This document shows positions 43,083-51,432 of a stretch of 64,000 nt of DNA, in pieces. The position numbers were made by a program, and so were the translations under genes. The notes under the pieces are model-generated. The model was not told the origin of the DNA, did not search any database, and saw nothing but the letters and a program-made list of their open reading frames with translations. The stretch is from assembly GCF_040649515.1 (NCBI RefSeq), contig NZ_JBEZFP010000015.1:38170-102169 (forward strand). Direction: 5' to 3'. Numbering within the stretch: the first letter of the stretch is position 1; each line of letters starts with the position of its first letter. This DNA is from Yinghuangia elevatio. Lineage in GTDB: Bacteria; Actinomycetota; Actinomycetes; Streptomycetales; Streptomycetaceae.

Positions 43083-46000
43083 GGATCGACCGGCTCGACC
43101 TGACCGCGTTCGGCTGCTTCACGGACCGGAGCCTGGACCTCTCGGCGCCCGGCGTACACCTGGTGAGCGGCCCGAACGAGGCCGGCAAGTCCACCGCCCG
43201 CTACGCCGTCGGACAACTCCTGTACGGCATCGACCACCGCAGCACCTTCGACTTCGTGCACGTGATGTCCGCGATGCGCCTCGGCGGGTTGCTGCGCGAC
43301 GCGCGCGGACAACACCTGGAGATCGTCCGGCACAAGCGGCTGAAGAACTCGCTGTGCGCGCCCGACGACACGCCGATCGCCGAAGCCGACCTGGTCCGCG
43401 TCCTCGCCGACATCGGAGCGCAGGAGTTCGCCCAGGTGTTCGCCATGGACCACGACGAACTCCGCGCGGGCGGACAGGACTTGTTGGACGGAAAGGGCGA
43501 TGTCGGCCGCGCGCTCTTCGAGTCGCGCTCCAGCAGCAGGCTCGCCGACGTGCAGGACGCGCTCATCGAGAAGTCCGGCGAACTGTGGCGCCCGAACGGC
43601 AAGCGCAAGATCAACACGGCCCTCAAGCGGCTCGGCGAACTGCGCCGCGAGGTCAAGGAACACGAGCTCGCCCCCCGGGACTTCGCGGTCGCCGAGAAGG
43701 CCGTGACCCGAGCCGAGGAGGAATACGGCCGCCTGGAGGGGGACCTGCGCGAGGTCAGGGCCCGGCAGGCCCGGCTCGGCCAGGTGCGCGCCGCACTTCC
43801 GCAACTCCTGCTGCGCGCCGAACTGCGTGCCGAGCGGGACAGGTTGGCGGGCACCGGACCGGTCGTCGGCGATGACGTCGTCGACGAACTAGACCGGGCC
43901 GCCCAGCGCCTGCGCCAGGCCCGAACGGACACCGAGCACGACCGCGCCGCCCTGCGCGAGGCCGAGGCCGAACTCGCCTCGCTCCAGGTCGACACGGTGT
44001 ACCTCGACCACGGCGACACCATCGAGGCCCTGCACGCCGACGTCAGCGCGGTGCGCGAGGCGTCCGCCCAACTCGCCCGTGCCGAGGACGAGTTGTGGGG
44101 GCTTCGGAGGAACGCGCAGGAGCTCCTCGACCGGGTGCGCCCCGGACGCTCGGTCGACGACCCCGAGGCGTACGCGCTGGGTCCTGGTGTCGCCGAGCGC
44201 ATCGCCGGCCTGCGCCGCGACCTGACCGTGCTGGACACCGCCCTGTCCGCGGCCCGCGAACAGGTCATACGCCGGGAGGGCAAGTGGGAGTCGGCCCGCG
44301 CCGCCCTCGACGACATGCCCACGGTCGGCGACGCCGAGGCTCTGCGGGCGCTGCTCCGCTCCGTCCCCGAAGGCCTGGTCGCCGACATCACCCGGCACGA
44401 GCAGCGGCTCGCCGAGACCACCGCGAAGGCCGCGGCGGCCCGCGCCCGGCACGGCCTGGAAGCCGTCGGCGACGCGGACGCGGTACGCCTCCCCCGCCCC
44501 GCGCGCGAACTGATCGCCGAACACCGGGCCCGGATCGACAAGTTGCGCACCGAGTCGGAAGCCTTCGCGGGCCGCCGCGACGACACCGCCGAGCGCCTCA
44601 AGACGGCCGAGGCCGACCTCGAAGTCCTGCTGCGCGGCGACACACCCCCGACCGACGACGAGCTGCGTGCCGCCCGCAACGACCGGGACGCCTTGTGGAC
44701 CGCACTGCGGACGGCCGGGCGCACCGACTCGGCGAAGGCCACGGACAGCTCGGCGAAGGCCACGGACGGCCCGGCGGAGAGCCCGGCGGACGCCGCCAGG
44801 GATGCCGCGACGGCAGACGCGACAGCCGACGCCTTCGAGCGCGCGGTCGCACGCGCGGACGAACTCGCCGACCGGATCCGCCGCCAGGCGAGCGAGTCGG
44901 TGCGGCGCCTGCAACTGGAAGTCGGCGTCGAGCGGGACCGCGCGCGCATGCTGTCGCTGACCGACGAGCAAGCGGTCCTGGTCGAGCGCGGCAAGCAGGC
45001 CGCCGCCGACTGGACGGCGCTGTGGACCGAATGGTCCGCGCTCGGCATCGCCGTGCCCGAGCCTGCCGCGGCGGGCCAACTGCTCGACGGCATCGTGGAA
45101 CTCGCCGAGGTCGTGGGTGAATCCGCCGCCGCGGCACACACATTGGGTGAGCTGCGCGAGCGGGAGGCGGAGCTCGTCACGCGTTTCCATGCGGAGCTGG
45201 CGAGGTTCGGGGAATCCACCGCGGCCACCGCGCTGCGCGAGCTGACCGGCCTCGCCGACCTGCGCGTCACCGCCGTGGCCGACACGCTGCGGGCCCGCGA
45301 GCAGGCTGAGGCGAAGGAGCGGTCCGCCGCCGCCGACCTCGAGGACGTCCGGGCGGACCTGGCCCGTGCCGAAAAGGCCCGGGCGGACTGGGAAGTGGTC
45401 TGGGCGGCGGTCGTCCGCGATCTGGACCTGGACGGATACGCGGACGGCTACGAGCCGGAGAGCCTGGCGGCGGCCGTCGACACGCTGGCCGAGGTCGGAC
45501 GCGAGGCCCTTGCCGTCGCGGAGGCCACCCGGCGCCGCGACGAATCGGCGGACCGTATCGCCGACTTCGACGCGCGGCTGGCGGGCTTGCTGGCCACCGC
45601 GTGGCAGAGCGAACCGGCCGCGGGTGCCGCTCGGTTCAGCCAGGTCGCCGAGCACCACGAGGCGCTGTCCCGGGCCCGCGCGGCCCGCGACGCCCGCGAA
45701 CTGCACGCCGCCCAGGCCGAGCGGCTGCGTCGCCGGATCGAGAACGGCGACGCGGTCGCCGAGGCCGCCGAACGCGAACTCGCCGCGCTGGTCTCGGCGG
45801 TCGGTGTGGCCGACACCGCGGCGCTGCGCGAGGCGGTGGCGCGTACCGTCGCCCTGCGCGAGACCGGCGACGAACTGGCCGCCGTCGAAGGGCTGCTGCG
45901 CGACAGCGGTATGCCGGTCGCCGAGTTGGAGCGGCTGGCCGGGGACTGGACCCCCGCCGACCTGGACGCCGAACTCCTCCAGTTGGCCACGAACGTGGAG

Positions 46001-46657
46001 CGTGCGCAGGCCGCGTACGACGCCGCGGGCACCGAGCTGGGCCGCGTCCGCCAGGTGCTGGCGGCCATCGACGACTCGGCGCGTGCCGCCCAGGCGCAGG
46101 AGGCGGCGTCCGCCCAGGTCGCCGAACTGGCCGTGGACGTCGAGCAGTACGTGCGCCTCGAACTGGCCCGGGTGGTCCTGCAACGCTGTATCGACGAGTA
46201 CCGCCGGGAGAACCAGGACCCGGTGCTGATGCGTGCCCAGGACCTGTTCGCGGCACTGACCGACGGCCGGTTCACCGCGCTGGTGACCGAGACCGAGGCC
46301 AAGAAGGGCAGCCCGGTCCTCAAGGCGCGGCGTGCCGGTGCGGACCCGGACACCGAGCCGGTCCCGGTCGAGGCGATGAGCGAGGGCACCCGCGACCAGC
46401 TCTACCTGGCCCTCCGGCTCGCGACGCTGGAGCGCTACGCGGACGCCGACCGCACGATGCCGCTGATCCTGGACGACATCGCCATGACCTTCGACGACGG
46501 CCGCACGCGGGCGCTGCTGAACGTGCTGGACTCGATGGCCGACCGCTTCCAGATCGTGCTGTTCACCCACCACGAGCACCTGGGCGACCTGGCGCGCACG
46601 GCGCTTCCGCAGGGCCGCGCCCACGTCCACGAACTGCCGGTGTTCTCCGCGAACTGA
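43079..46657 (+). CDS. YhaN/Rad50-like AAA ATPase
   Basis: A 1192-residue SMC-like ATPase. The N-terminal half-domain carries Walker A GPNEAGKST at residues 31-39. A very long Ala/Glu/Arg-rich coiled-coil region occupies about 200-1000. The C-terminal half-domain holds EAMSEGTRDQLYLALRLATL (signature motif) and Walker B LILDDIAMTFDD near 1129-1140. No CXXC zinc hook is present in the coiled-coil apex, unlike SbcC/Rad50. Residues near 555-585 are a degenerate SAKATD-type repeat. It partners the exonuclease upstream through the GTGA overlap. Confidence 0.9.
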   Translation: MRIDRLDLTAFGCFTDRSLDLSAPGVHLVSGPNEAGKSTARYAVGQLLYGIDHRSTFDFVHVMSAMRLGGLLRDARGQHLEIVRHKRLKNSLCAPDDTPIAEADLVRVLADIGAQEFAQVFAMDHDELRAGGQDLLDGKGDVGRALFESRSSSRLADVQDALIEKSGELWRPNGKRKINTALKRLGELRREVKEHELAPRDFAVAEKAVTRAEEEYGRLEGDLREVRARQARLGQVRAALPQLLLRAELRAERDRLAGTGPVVGDDVVDELDRAAQRLRQARTDTEHDRAALREAEAELASLQVDTVYLDHGDTIEALHADVSAVREASAQLARAEDELWGLRRNAQELLDRVRPGRSVDDPEAYALGPGVAERIAGLRRDLTVLDTALSAAREQVIRREGKWESARAALDDMPTVGDAEALRALLRSVPEGLVADITRHEQRLAETTAKAAAARARHGLEAVGDADAVRLPRPARELIAEHRARIDKLRTESEAFAGRRDDTAERLKTAEADLEVLLRGDTPPTDDELRAARNDRDALWTALRTAGRTDSAKATDSSAKATDGPAESPADAARDAATADATADAFERAVARADELADRIRRQASESVRRLQLEVGVERDRARMLSLTDEQAVLVERGKQAAADWTALWTEWSALGIAVPEPAAAGQLLDGIVELAEVVGESAAAAHTLGELREREAELVTRFHAELARFGESTAATALRELTGLADLRVTAVADTLRAREQAEAKERSAAADLEDVRADLARAEKARADWEVVWAAVVRDLDLDGYADGYEPESLAAAVDTLAEVGREALAVAEATRRRDESADRIADFDARLAGLLATAWQSEPAAGAARFSQVAEHHEALSRARAARDARELHAAQAERLRRRIENGDAVAEAAERELAALVSAVGVADTAALREAVARTVALRETGDELAAVEGLLRDSGMPVAELERLAGDWTPADLDAELLQLATNVERAQAAYDAAGTELGRVRQVLAAIDDSARAAQAQEAASAQVAELAVDVEQYVRLELARVVLQRCIDEYRRENQDPVLMRAQDLFAALTDGRFTALVTETEAKKGSPVLKARRAGADPDTEPVPVEAMSEGTRDQLYLALRLATLERYADADRTMPLILDDIAMTFDDGRTRALLNVLDSMADRFQIVLFTHHEHLGDLARTALPQGRAHVHELPVFSAN

Positions 46658-46698
46658 AGGCGCGCCGGAACCCGCGGATCCTCCGGAGCGGCGAACCG

Positions 46699-46739
46699 GT
46701 GGACCCGCGGGTCCACGGGTCCACGGGTCCACGGGTCCC
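46699..46739. repeat. 8-bp tandem repeat and palindrome after the ATPase gene
   Basis: The first 18 bases form the palindrome GTGGACCC-GC-GGGTCCAC (46699-46716), which could terminate the ATPase transcript. GGGTCCAC is then repeated almost four times to 46739. Confidence 0.75.
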
Positions 46740-46771
46740 GAGCGTGGTGACCGGGTGGGTGCCCGGCGGTG

Positions 46772-47305
46772 CTACAGACCGAGGACCGGCCCGTCCGTCC
46801 AGCGGAACAGGTGTGCGAGGCGCGGCTCCACGATCGAACCCGGCACCTCCCCGTCGAACCAGCGGTCCACGTACGTCCAGTGGTACGGGTGCGTCAGGTA
46901 CTCGCCGGTCAGCCCCTCGACGTCGGCGAACTCCTGCTCCCACACGTGCGTCCACGCCGACGGCGTCCGGTCCTGGTCGACCCGGCTGAGCGCCCAGCCC
47001 CGGATCGTGGTGATGTGGTCCGGCATCGCCATGAGGTCGGCCTCGAACCGCGCGACGGCGTCCGCGTCGGCGCCCGCGCGCACGGTCAGCAGCAGGGTGC
47101 GCTTCACGCGGCGGCCGTCCAGCGGAACGGCCTTGGCGCGTACGGGCACCAGGGCAACCGCCTCGGACGCGCCCGGAGGCGGCCGGTCGCCGGTGCAGTC
47201 CCAGGTCGCCCCGGTGCCTCCGACGCTCCCGGGTAGGTCGGGTCCGCCGACGGCGCCGTCCGGGACCGGCGTTTCGGCCGGGGCGAGAGCCACCCAGCGG
47301 GTCAT
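46772..47305 (-). CDS. Dabb-domain protein (stress-responsive A/B barrel)
   Basis: A 177-residue protein. The C-terminal 110 residues (VKRTLLLTVRAGADADAVAR, LMAMPDHITTIRGWALSRVD, TGEYLTHPYHWTYVDRWFD) form a Dabb-type dimeric alpha/beta barrel. The N-terminal 60 residues are Pro/Gly-rich and unlike the fold. It is the third gene of an operon headed by an LLM oxidoreductase; its start overlaps the preceding stop by ATGA and GGGGAGG lies 8 bases upstream. Confidence 0.8.
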   Translation of the reverse strand: MTRWVALAPAETPVPDGAVGGPDLPGSVGGTGATWDCTGDRPPPGASEAVALVPVRAKAVPLDGRRVKRTLLLTVRAGADADAVARFEADLMAMPDHITTIRGWALSRVDQDRTPSAWTHVWEQEFADVEGLTGEYLTHPYHWTYVDRWFDGEVPGSIVEPRLAHLFRWTDGPVLGL

Positions 47306-47730
47306 GCGGGAACCTCCCCGTCGACGGGCGAATCCACGGTCGAATCCAGAGCCGGATCCACGGCTGGATCCACGACCGGTTCCGGGGCGGTGACACGGCG
47401 TTCGCGGCTCACCGCGATCTTGTCGGTCGCGGACCAGAACGCCGCGACCGACGGGTCCGTGCCCGCTGCCGCACGCATGCCGAAGAACGCCCGGATGCCG
47501 GGCAGTGTCCACAGGATGTGGACGGCGACCGTGTCCGTCCCCACGTGCTCACGCGCGACCGATTCCAGGGCGAGCCCCCGACGTGCCGCACCGGGGGCGT
47601 ACTCGCGGCGCAGGCGCTCGGTCCAGGAGTCGGCGTCGCCGCGGTGCAGCACGACCGTGTCGTGGATGCGCACCGCCGGCACCGCCGGCACCGCTGCCCC
47701 GGCCGTCGGAGCTGCCGGTGCCGTGCTCAC
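47302..47730 (-). CDS. Hypothetical protein, probable small ferredoxin-fold (Dabb/ABM-like)
   Basis: A 142-residue protein. The central part (IHDTVVLHRGDADSWTERLR, TVAVHILWTLPGIRAFFGM) alternates strands and helices like Dabb or ABM domains, but I cannot name a family. The C-terminus is a Val/Asp/Pro repeat (VDPAVDPALDSTVDSPVDGE). It begins at a GTG overlapping the LLM gene stop (GTGA) and ends overlapping the Dabb gene (ATGA), so it belongs to a tightly coupled three-gene operon. Confidence 0.7.
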   Translation of the reverse strand: MSTAPAAPTAGAAVPAVPAVRIHDTVVLHRGDADSWTERLRREYAPGAARRGLALESVAREHVGTDTVAVHILWTLPGIRAFFGMRAAAGTDPSVAAFWSATDKIAVSRERRVTAPEPVVDPAVDPALDSTVDSPVDGEVPA

Positions 47731-48641
47731 AGCTTGTCCAGCACGTCGTCGCGGTAGCGGGCGATCTGGTCGCGCAACGCGTCGAGGCCGCGCGGGCCGA
47801 GCAGGCCGTCGTCGCCCGCGATGCGCGGGGCGACGACCAGGCGCGTGGCGCCGTGCTCGGTGTAGCCGCGGACCCAGGCCGGGTCGTTCTCGCGGGTGCG
47901 GTCGCAGCTTCCGGGCCATGCGGTGATCTCGACCGCGTCCGCGGCCCGGCCCGCCTCGGCCGACGTCTCGCGCAGCAGCGCGGCCTGCGTCGCGAAGTCC
48001 TCCGGGGTGATCGTGTACGGGAACCAGCCGTCGCCGATCCGGCCCGCCCGCCGCACCGCCGGGTCGCTGTTGCCGCCGAGGACGACGGGCACCGCGCCGG
48101 ACGCGGGGCGGGGGAGCGAGTTGAGGCGGCTGAAGGACACGTGCCGTCCCTCGTACGACGCGGGGGCGTCGGCCCACAGCGCCCGCATCGCGCCGATGGT
48201 CTCCTCCAGGCGGCGTCCGCGGTCGGCATACGGCGCGCCGACGGCGGCGTACTCCTCCTTCTGCCAGCCGATGCCCAGGCCGAGCATGAGGCGCCCGTCC
48301 GAGTGCCGGTCGATCGTCGCGGCGCGCTTGGCCAGCACCACCGGGCTGTGCAGCGGGGCGACGACCATCGCGGTGCCGAAGCGCAGCGTGCCCGTGGCGC
48401 CCGCGAGGAACGCGATGGTCTCCAGGGGGTCGGGCATCGGGACGTTCTCGCCGCCGCTGGGCGTGCGGCCCGATTCCGAATAGGGGTACAGCGGCTCGTA
48501 GTTCTCCGCGATGACCACGTGTTCCACGGTCCACAGGGATTCCACGCCGCACTCTTCCAGCGTTCCGGCGAAGTCGCGCAGGAAACCGCCGGAAGTGATC
48601 AATCCGTCCGCGAACGGTGCCATCATGCCGAGTCTGAGCAT
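47727..48641 (-). CDS. LLM-class F420-dependent oxidoreductase
   Basis: A 304-residue TIM-barrel enzyme. GVESLWTVEHVVIAENYEP, LRFGTAMVVAPLHSPVVLAK, LMLGLGIGWQKEEYAAVG and VVLGGNSDPAVRRAGRIGDG are diagnostic of luciferase-like F420-dependent oxidoreductases. It likely reduces or oxidises a small substrate with F420H2. It is the first gene of the three-gene operon and is divergent from a TetR regulator, which probably represses it. Confidence 0.9.
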   Translation of the reverse strand: MLRLGMMAPFADGLITSGGFLRDFAGTLEECGVESLWTVEHVVIAENYEPLYPYSESGRTPSGGENVPMPDPLETIAFLAGATGTLRFGTAMVVAPLHSPVVLAKRAATIDRHSDGRLMLGLGIGWQKEEYAAVGAPYADRGRRLEETIGAMRALWADAPASYEGRHVSFSRLNSLPRPASGAVPVVLGGNSDPAVRRAGRIGDGWFPYTITPEDFATQAALLRETSAEAGRAADAVEITAWPGSCDRTRENDPAWVRGYTEHGATRLVVAPRIAGDDGLLGPRGLDALRDQIARYRDDVLDKL

Positions 48642-48699
48642 GGGGATCCTCGCCCTTGGTGCTTGCCGCGCCGTGTGCCGCGACGATGAGATGGCTGAC

Positions 48700-48718
48700 T
48701 AATGGGATCGATTAATAT
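48700..48718 (+). promoter_or_regulatory. Operator/-10 region for the TetR gene
   Basis: An imperfect inverted repeat TAATGGGATCGATTA (48700-48714) overlaps a -10-like TAATAT (48713-48718). The latter ends 6 bases before the GTG at 48725, with no ribosome binding site. Autorepression and control of the divergent LLM operon are plausible. Confidence 0.5.
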
Positions 48719-48724
48719 CCGGTT

Positions 48725-49486
48725 GTGGGCGTGACTACAAGACCGACCGAGGCGTCGGCGGGACGTGGACGGACGCGGACCGCCGCCGAGACGACGCGGC
48801 GCCGACTGGTGCGCGCGGCGGAGCAGCTGTTCGCCGAGCACGGCGTGGACGGGGCGCGGACCCGGGACATCACCGAGCGGGCCGGGCAGGCCAACTCCTC
48901 GGCGCTGCACTACCACTTCGGATCCCGGGACGGGCTGCTGCGGGCGATCCTCGCGGAGCACCAGGCACGCGTCGAGCGCGCCCTCGCGGTGGGTCTGGCA
49001 CCGCCCGAGGACGGCGGCGCGGAGGCGGAGGCCGCGGAAGCGCGAGCCGCAAAGGCGGGCGGCGGAGCGACGGAGCTCACCCGGCTCGTCGCGGCGTACA
49101 TCGAGGCGGAGGCGTCGGAGCTGCGCGACGAGAGCGGGCGGGACTGCCTGCGGATCGTGAGCCAGCTCGCGCACGAGACCGGGTTCCGGGACGGGCGTCC
49201 GCACGAGACGCTGGCCGGCGGCGTGCTGTGGGGTGTGTTCACCCGGGTCGCCGAGCTGGTGCGGACGGGCGGCGGCGGTCCCGGGGACGGCGTGCGCCGC
49301 GCGGTGCTGCCCGACGCTCTCGCGAGGGAGCGCGTCGAGCTCATGGTGATGTTGGTCGGCTCGGCTTTCGCCGACCGGGCGCGGCACGTCCAGGCGGGAC
49401 GGCCGCGACCGGTTGAGGGTGCGGCGTTCCGGGCCGATCTCGTCCGGGTCGTCGTCGCGATGTTGACGGCGCCGGGACCTTCCTAG
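48725..49486 (+). CDS. TetR-family transcriptional regulator
   Basis: A 253-residue regulator, longer than average. The N-terminal helix-turn-helix (RRLVRAAEQLFAEHGVDGAR, TRDITERAGQANSSALHYHF) is typical TetR. The ligand-binding region includes an Ala/Glu-rich insert near residues 95-115. The GTG at 48725 is chosen from the -10 position; a second GTG follows 6 bases later. It is divergent from the LLM oxidoreductase operon. Confidence 0.88.
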   Translation: MGVTTRPTEASAGRGRTRTAAETTRRRLVRAAEQLFAEHGVDGARTRDITERAGQANSSALHYHFGSRDGLLRAILAEHQARVERALAVGLAPPEDGGAEAEAAEARAAKAGGGATELTRLVAAYIEAEASELRDESGRDCLRIVSQLAHETGFRDGRPHETLAGGVLWGVFTRVAELVRTGGGGPGDGVRRAVLPDALARERVELMVMLVGSAFADRARHVQAGRPRPVEGAAFRADLVRVVVAMLTAPGPS

Positions 49487-49532
49487 CTGTCGCTTCCGCG
49501 TTGTGTGCGGTCGGCGTACGCGTATCGGCCCT

Positions 49533-49565
49533 GTCCTGACGCGGGCCCGAAGGGCCCTTCAGGAC
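49533..49565. terminator. Hairpin between convergent genes
   Basis: GTCCTGA...TCAGGAC encloses a GGGCCC-GAA-GGGCCC inner stem (49543-49557), 47 bases after the TetR stop. Confidence 0.65.
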
Positions 49566-49602
49566 CGGGATGCCGGTCGGTGTGTCGACCGGCCCGCCCG
49601 GT

Positions 49603-49821
49603 TCAGTGCACGGGCTGGAGCTCGTCGTGCCGGTAGAGCGGGCGCAGGCCGTTCAGCAGACGCACGCCGTACCAGCGGAAGGGGGCGATCGGCGGCCGGT
49701 GGGCGTCGCCGTAGACGTCCGCCACCTCGCCCAGCTCACCCGCGCTCAGGCCGACCTGAACGCGCACGCGCGTTCCGACCGGATAGCCCTGGCCCCACGA
49801 CTTGGACTTGGTATCACCCAT
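49603..49821 (-). CDS. Small hypothetical SH3-like protein
   Basis: A 72-residue protein. After MGDTKSKSWGQGYPVGTRVR the sequence is rich in short strands (VQVGLSAGELGEVADVYGDA, FRWYGVRLLNGLRPLYRHDE), like a small SH3/KOW barrel. The ATG at 49821 is preceded by a purine-rich GAAGGGCGG. I do not recognise the family. Confidence 0.6.
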   Translation of the reverse strand: MGDTKSKSWGQGYPVGTRVRVQVGLSAGELGEVADVYGDAHRPPIAPFRWYGVRLLNGLRPLYRHDELQPVH

Positions 49822-49994
49822 GAGGGCACCGCCCTTCTGGCCGGTGGCCGTCGCGACCACGTCGGCCGTTACAGACCCCCGCGTCGGTACTTTCGGCTGA
49901 CTGGCCGCCTGGCTTGAGGGCATTTGAGTGATTAAAGACCGATTCATCTGCACGGGGTAACGGCAGTACCGCCGAACGGCCCAACGGGCGCGGA

Positions 49995-50192
49995 TCAGTC
50001 GACGCGATGCACCAGTGCGTAGGCCGTCATCGCGTCGGGCAGGTAGTCGGCCGGCCTCGCGCGAGTGCCGTCGTAGACCTCGTGGAAGCGCGGGTCGTCG
50101 ACGTACAGCCGGCCGAGCCCGCTGTACGCGTCGGCGTCCGGCGTCCAGAACGCCGACACCCGTCCGCAGTGCTCCGCGACCACCGCCGGCAT
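49995..50192 (-). pseudogene. TipAS-domain fragment
   Basis: A 65-residue frame: AEHCGRVSAFWTPDADAYSG, LGRLYVDDPRFHEVYDG, YLPDAMTAYA. This matches the C-terminal end of the TipAS ligand-binding domain (TipA/MerR-type regulators, which bind thiopeptides). The MerR helix-turn-helix and first half of TipAS are absent upstream, where only the NTF2-like gene lies. It is therefore a remnant. It might still be translated as a small ligand-binding stub. Confidence 0.6.
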
Positions 50193-50248
50193 GCGCGGTC
50201 GTCGGTCGGGAAGCGGTTGCCACGCTGGAAGTCGACGCGGCGGCAAGG

Positions 50249-50674
50249 TCAAGCGTGTTCGGTGAGGCGGCGCTCGTCCTCCTCGATGGGGATGTCGTTG
50301 ATGCTCGCCTCGCGCCGGCGCATCAGCCCGTCGTCGTCGAACTCCCACTGCTCGTTCCCGTGGCTGCGCCACCACTGGCCGTCGGCGTCGTGCCACTCGT
50401 ACTCGAAGCGCACCGAGATGCGGTTCCCGGTGTACGCCCACAACTCCTTGCGCAGCCGGTAGTCGAGCTCGCGCGCCCACTTCTCGGCCAGGAAGGCGCG
50501 GATCTCGGCGCGCCCGGTGAGGAACCGGTCGCGGTTCCGCCAGACCGAGTCCTCGGTGTAGGCGAGCGCGACGCGTTCCGGGTCGCGGGTGTTCCAGGCG
50601 TCCTCGGCGGCCTGCACCTTGGCTCGGGCGGTGGCCTCGGTGAACGGCGGGACGGGCGGGCGTACGGCGGTCAC
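50249..50674 (-). CDS. NTF2-like (DUF1348/SnoaL-type) protein
   Basis: A 141-residue NTF2-like fold protein: AAEDAWNTRDPERVALAYTE, VWRNRDRFLTGRAEIRAFL and SVRFEYEWHDADGQWWRSHG. GAGGAG lies 5 bases before the GTG at 50674. It is divergent from a TetR gene with palindromic operators between, so it is very likely that regulator's target. It may bind or convert a small ligand. Confidence 0.82.
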   Translation of the reverse strand: MTAVRPPVPPFTEATARAKVQAAEDAWNTRDPERVALAYTEDSVWRNRDRFLTGRAEIRAFLAEKWARELDYRLRKELWAYTGNRISVRFEYEWHDADGQWWRSHGNEQWEFDDDGLMRRREASINDIPIEEDERRLTEHA

Positions 50675-50705
50675 GGCGACTCCTCGGGTCGGCGGTCCGA
50701 TGCGC

Positions 50706-50756
50706 GAGAACGAGCGTTCTCCGCGATGTCCGCTACGGTAGAGAACGATCGTTCTC
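50706..50756. promoter_or_regulatory. Paired palindromic operators between NTF2-like and TetR genes
   Basis: GAGAACGATCGTTCTC (50741-50756) is a perfect 16-bp palindrome, and GAGAACGAGCGTTCTC (50706-50721) is the same with one mismatch. Their centres are 35 bases apart. TetR dimers bind such sites; both genes should be repressed. Confidence 0.8.
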
Positions 50757-50774
50757 ACCGCAAGGGAGGGCCCT

Positions 50775-51419
50775 GTGGACGACGCCGAAGCCCGCGACCG
50801 CCTGCTCGACGCCGCGGAGCCGCTGTTCTACGCCCGCGGTGTGCAGGCGGTCGGCATGGACGAGATCCGGACCGCGTCCGGCGTACCGCTCAAGCGCCTC
50901 TACCGGGTCTTCCCGGCGAAGGCCGACCTGGTGGCCGCCTACCTCGCCCGGCGCGACGGCCGGTGGCTCGGCGATCTGCGGGCGGCGGTGGCGGCCGCAC
51001 CGGACGACCCGCTCCGCGCGGTCTACGACTGGCTCGCCGACTGGTTCGGCGAACCGGATTTCCGGGGCTGCGCGTTCGCCAACGCCTTCGGCGAACTCGG
51101 GCACACCTCGGACGCCGTGCTCGACATCGTCCGCGGTCACAAGCGCGCGCTCCGCGGGCTCCTGGGCGAGGTCGCCGAGCGTACGGGCGGCGGCCCGGCG
51201 CTCGCCGACCAGCTCATGCTGCTCACCGAGGGGGCCATCGCGGTCGCGGCGCTGGACCCGGGACCGGAGCCCGCGCGCACCGCGTACCGTGCCGCGGCGG
51301 CTCTCGCGGGTGCGGGTGCGGGCGCGGACATGGAAGCGGACACGGGTCTGGGTTCGGACCCGGACGCCGGCGAAGGCGCGGTGCGGGCGAGGGTGCGAGC
51401 GCCGGGTCCCCGCGCCTGA
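50775..51419 (+). CDS. TetR/AcrR-family regulator
   Basis: A 214-residue regulator. The N-terminal HTH contains LLDAAEPLFYARGVQAVGMD, DEIRTASGVPLKRLYRVF, with the recognition helix in GVPLKRLYRVFPAKADL. The C-terminus ends in an Ala/Gly/Asp low-complexity tail of about 40 residues. GGAGGG lies 5 bases before the GTG. It very likely represses itself and the NTF2-like gene through the palindromes upstream. A glycosyltransferase gene begins 13 bases downstream on the same strand. Confidence 0.9.
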   Translation: MDDAEARDRLLDAAEPLFYARGVQAVGMDEIRTASGVPLKRLYRVFPAKADLVAAYLARRDGRWLGDLRAAVAAAPDDPLRAVYDWLADWFGEPDFRGCAFANAFGELGHTSDAVLDIVRGHKRALRGLLGEVAERTGGGPALADQLMLLTEGAIAVAALDPGPEPARTAYRAAAALAGAGAGADMEADTGLGSDPDAGEGAVRARVRAPGPRA

Positions 51420-51432
51420 CAGGCTGTGCCTC

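Noticed and set aside
43889..46732. 947-codon minus-strand ORF opposite the ATPase gene
   Set aside because: Composition is a GC-bias artefact; the + strand has Walker motifs and a coupled start.
49822..49921. Upstream ATG (49921) as start of the small SH3-like gene
   Set aside because: It lacks a ribosome binding site and adds a non-conserved leader; 49821 is preferred.
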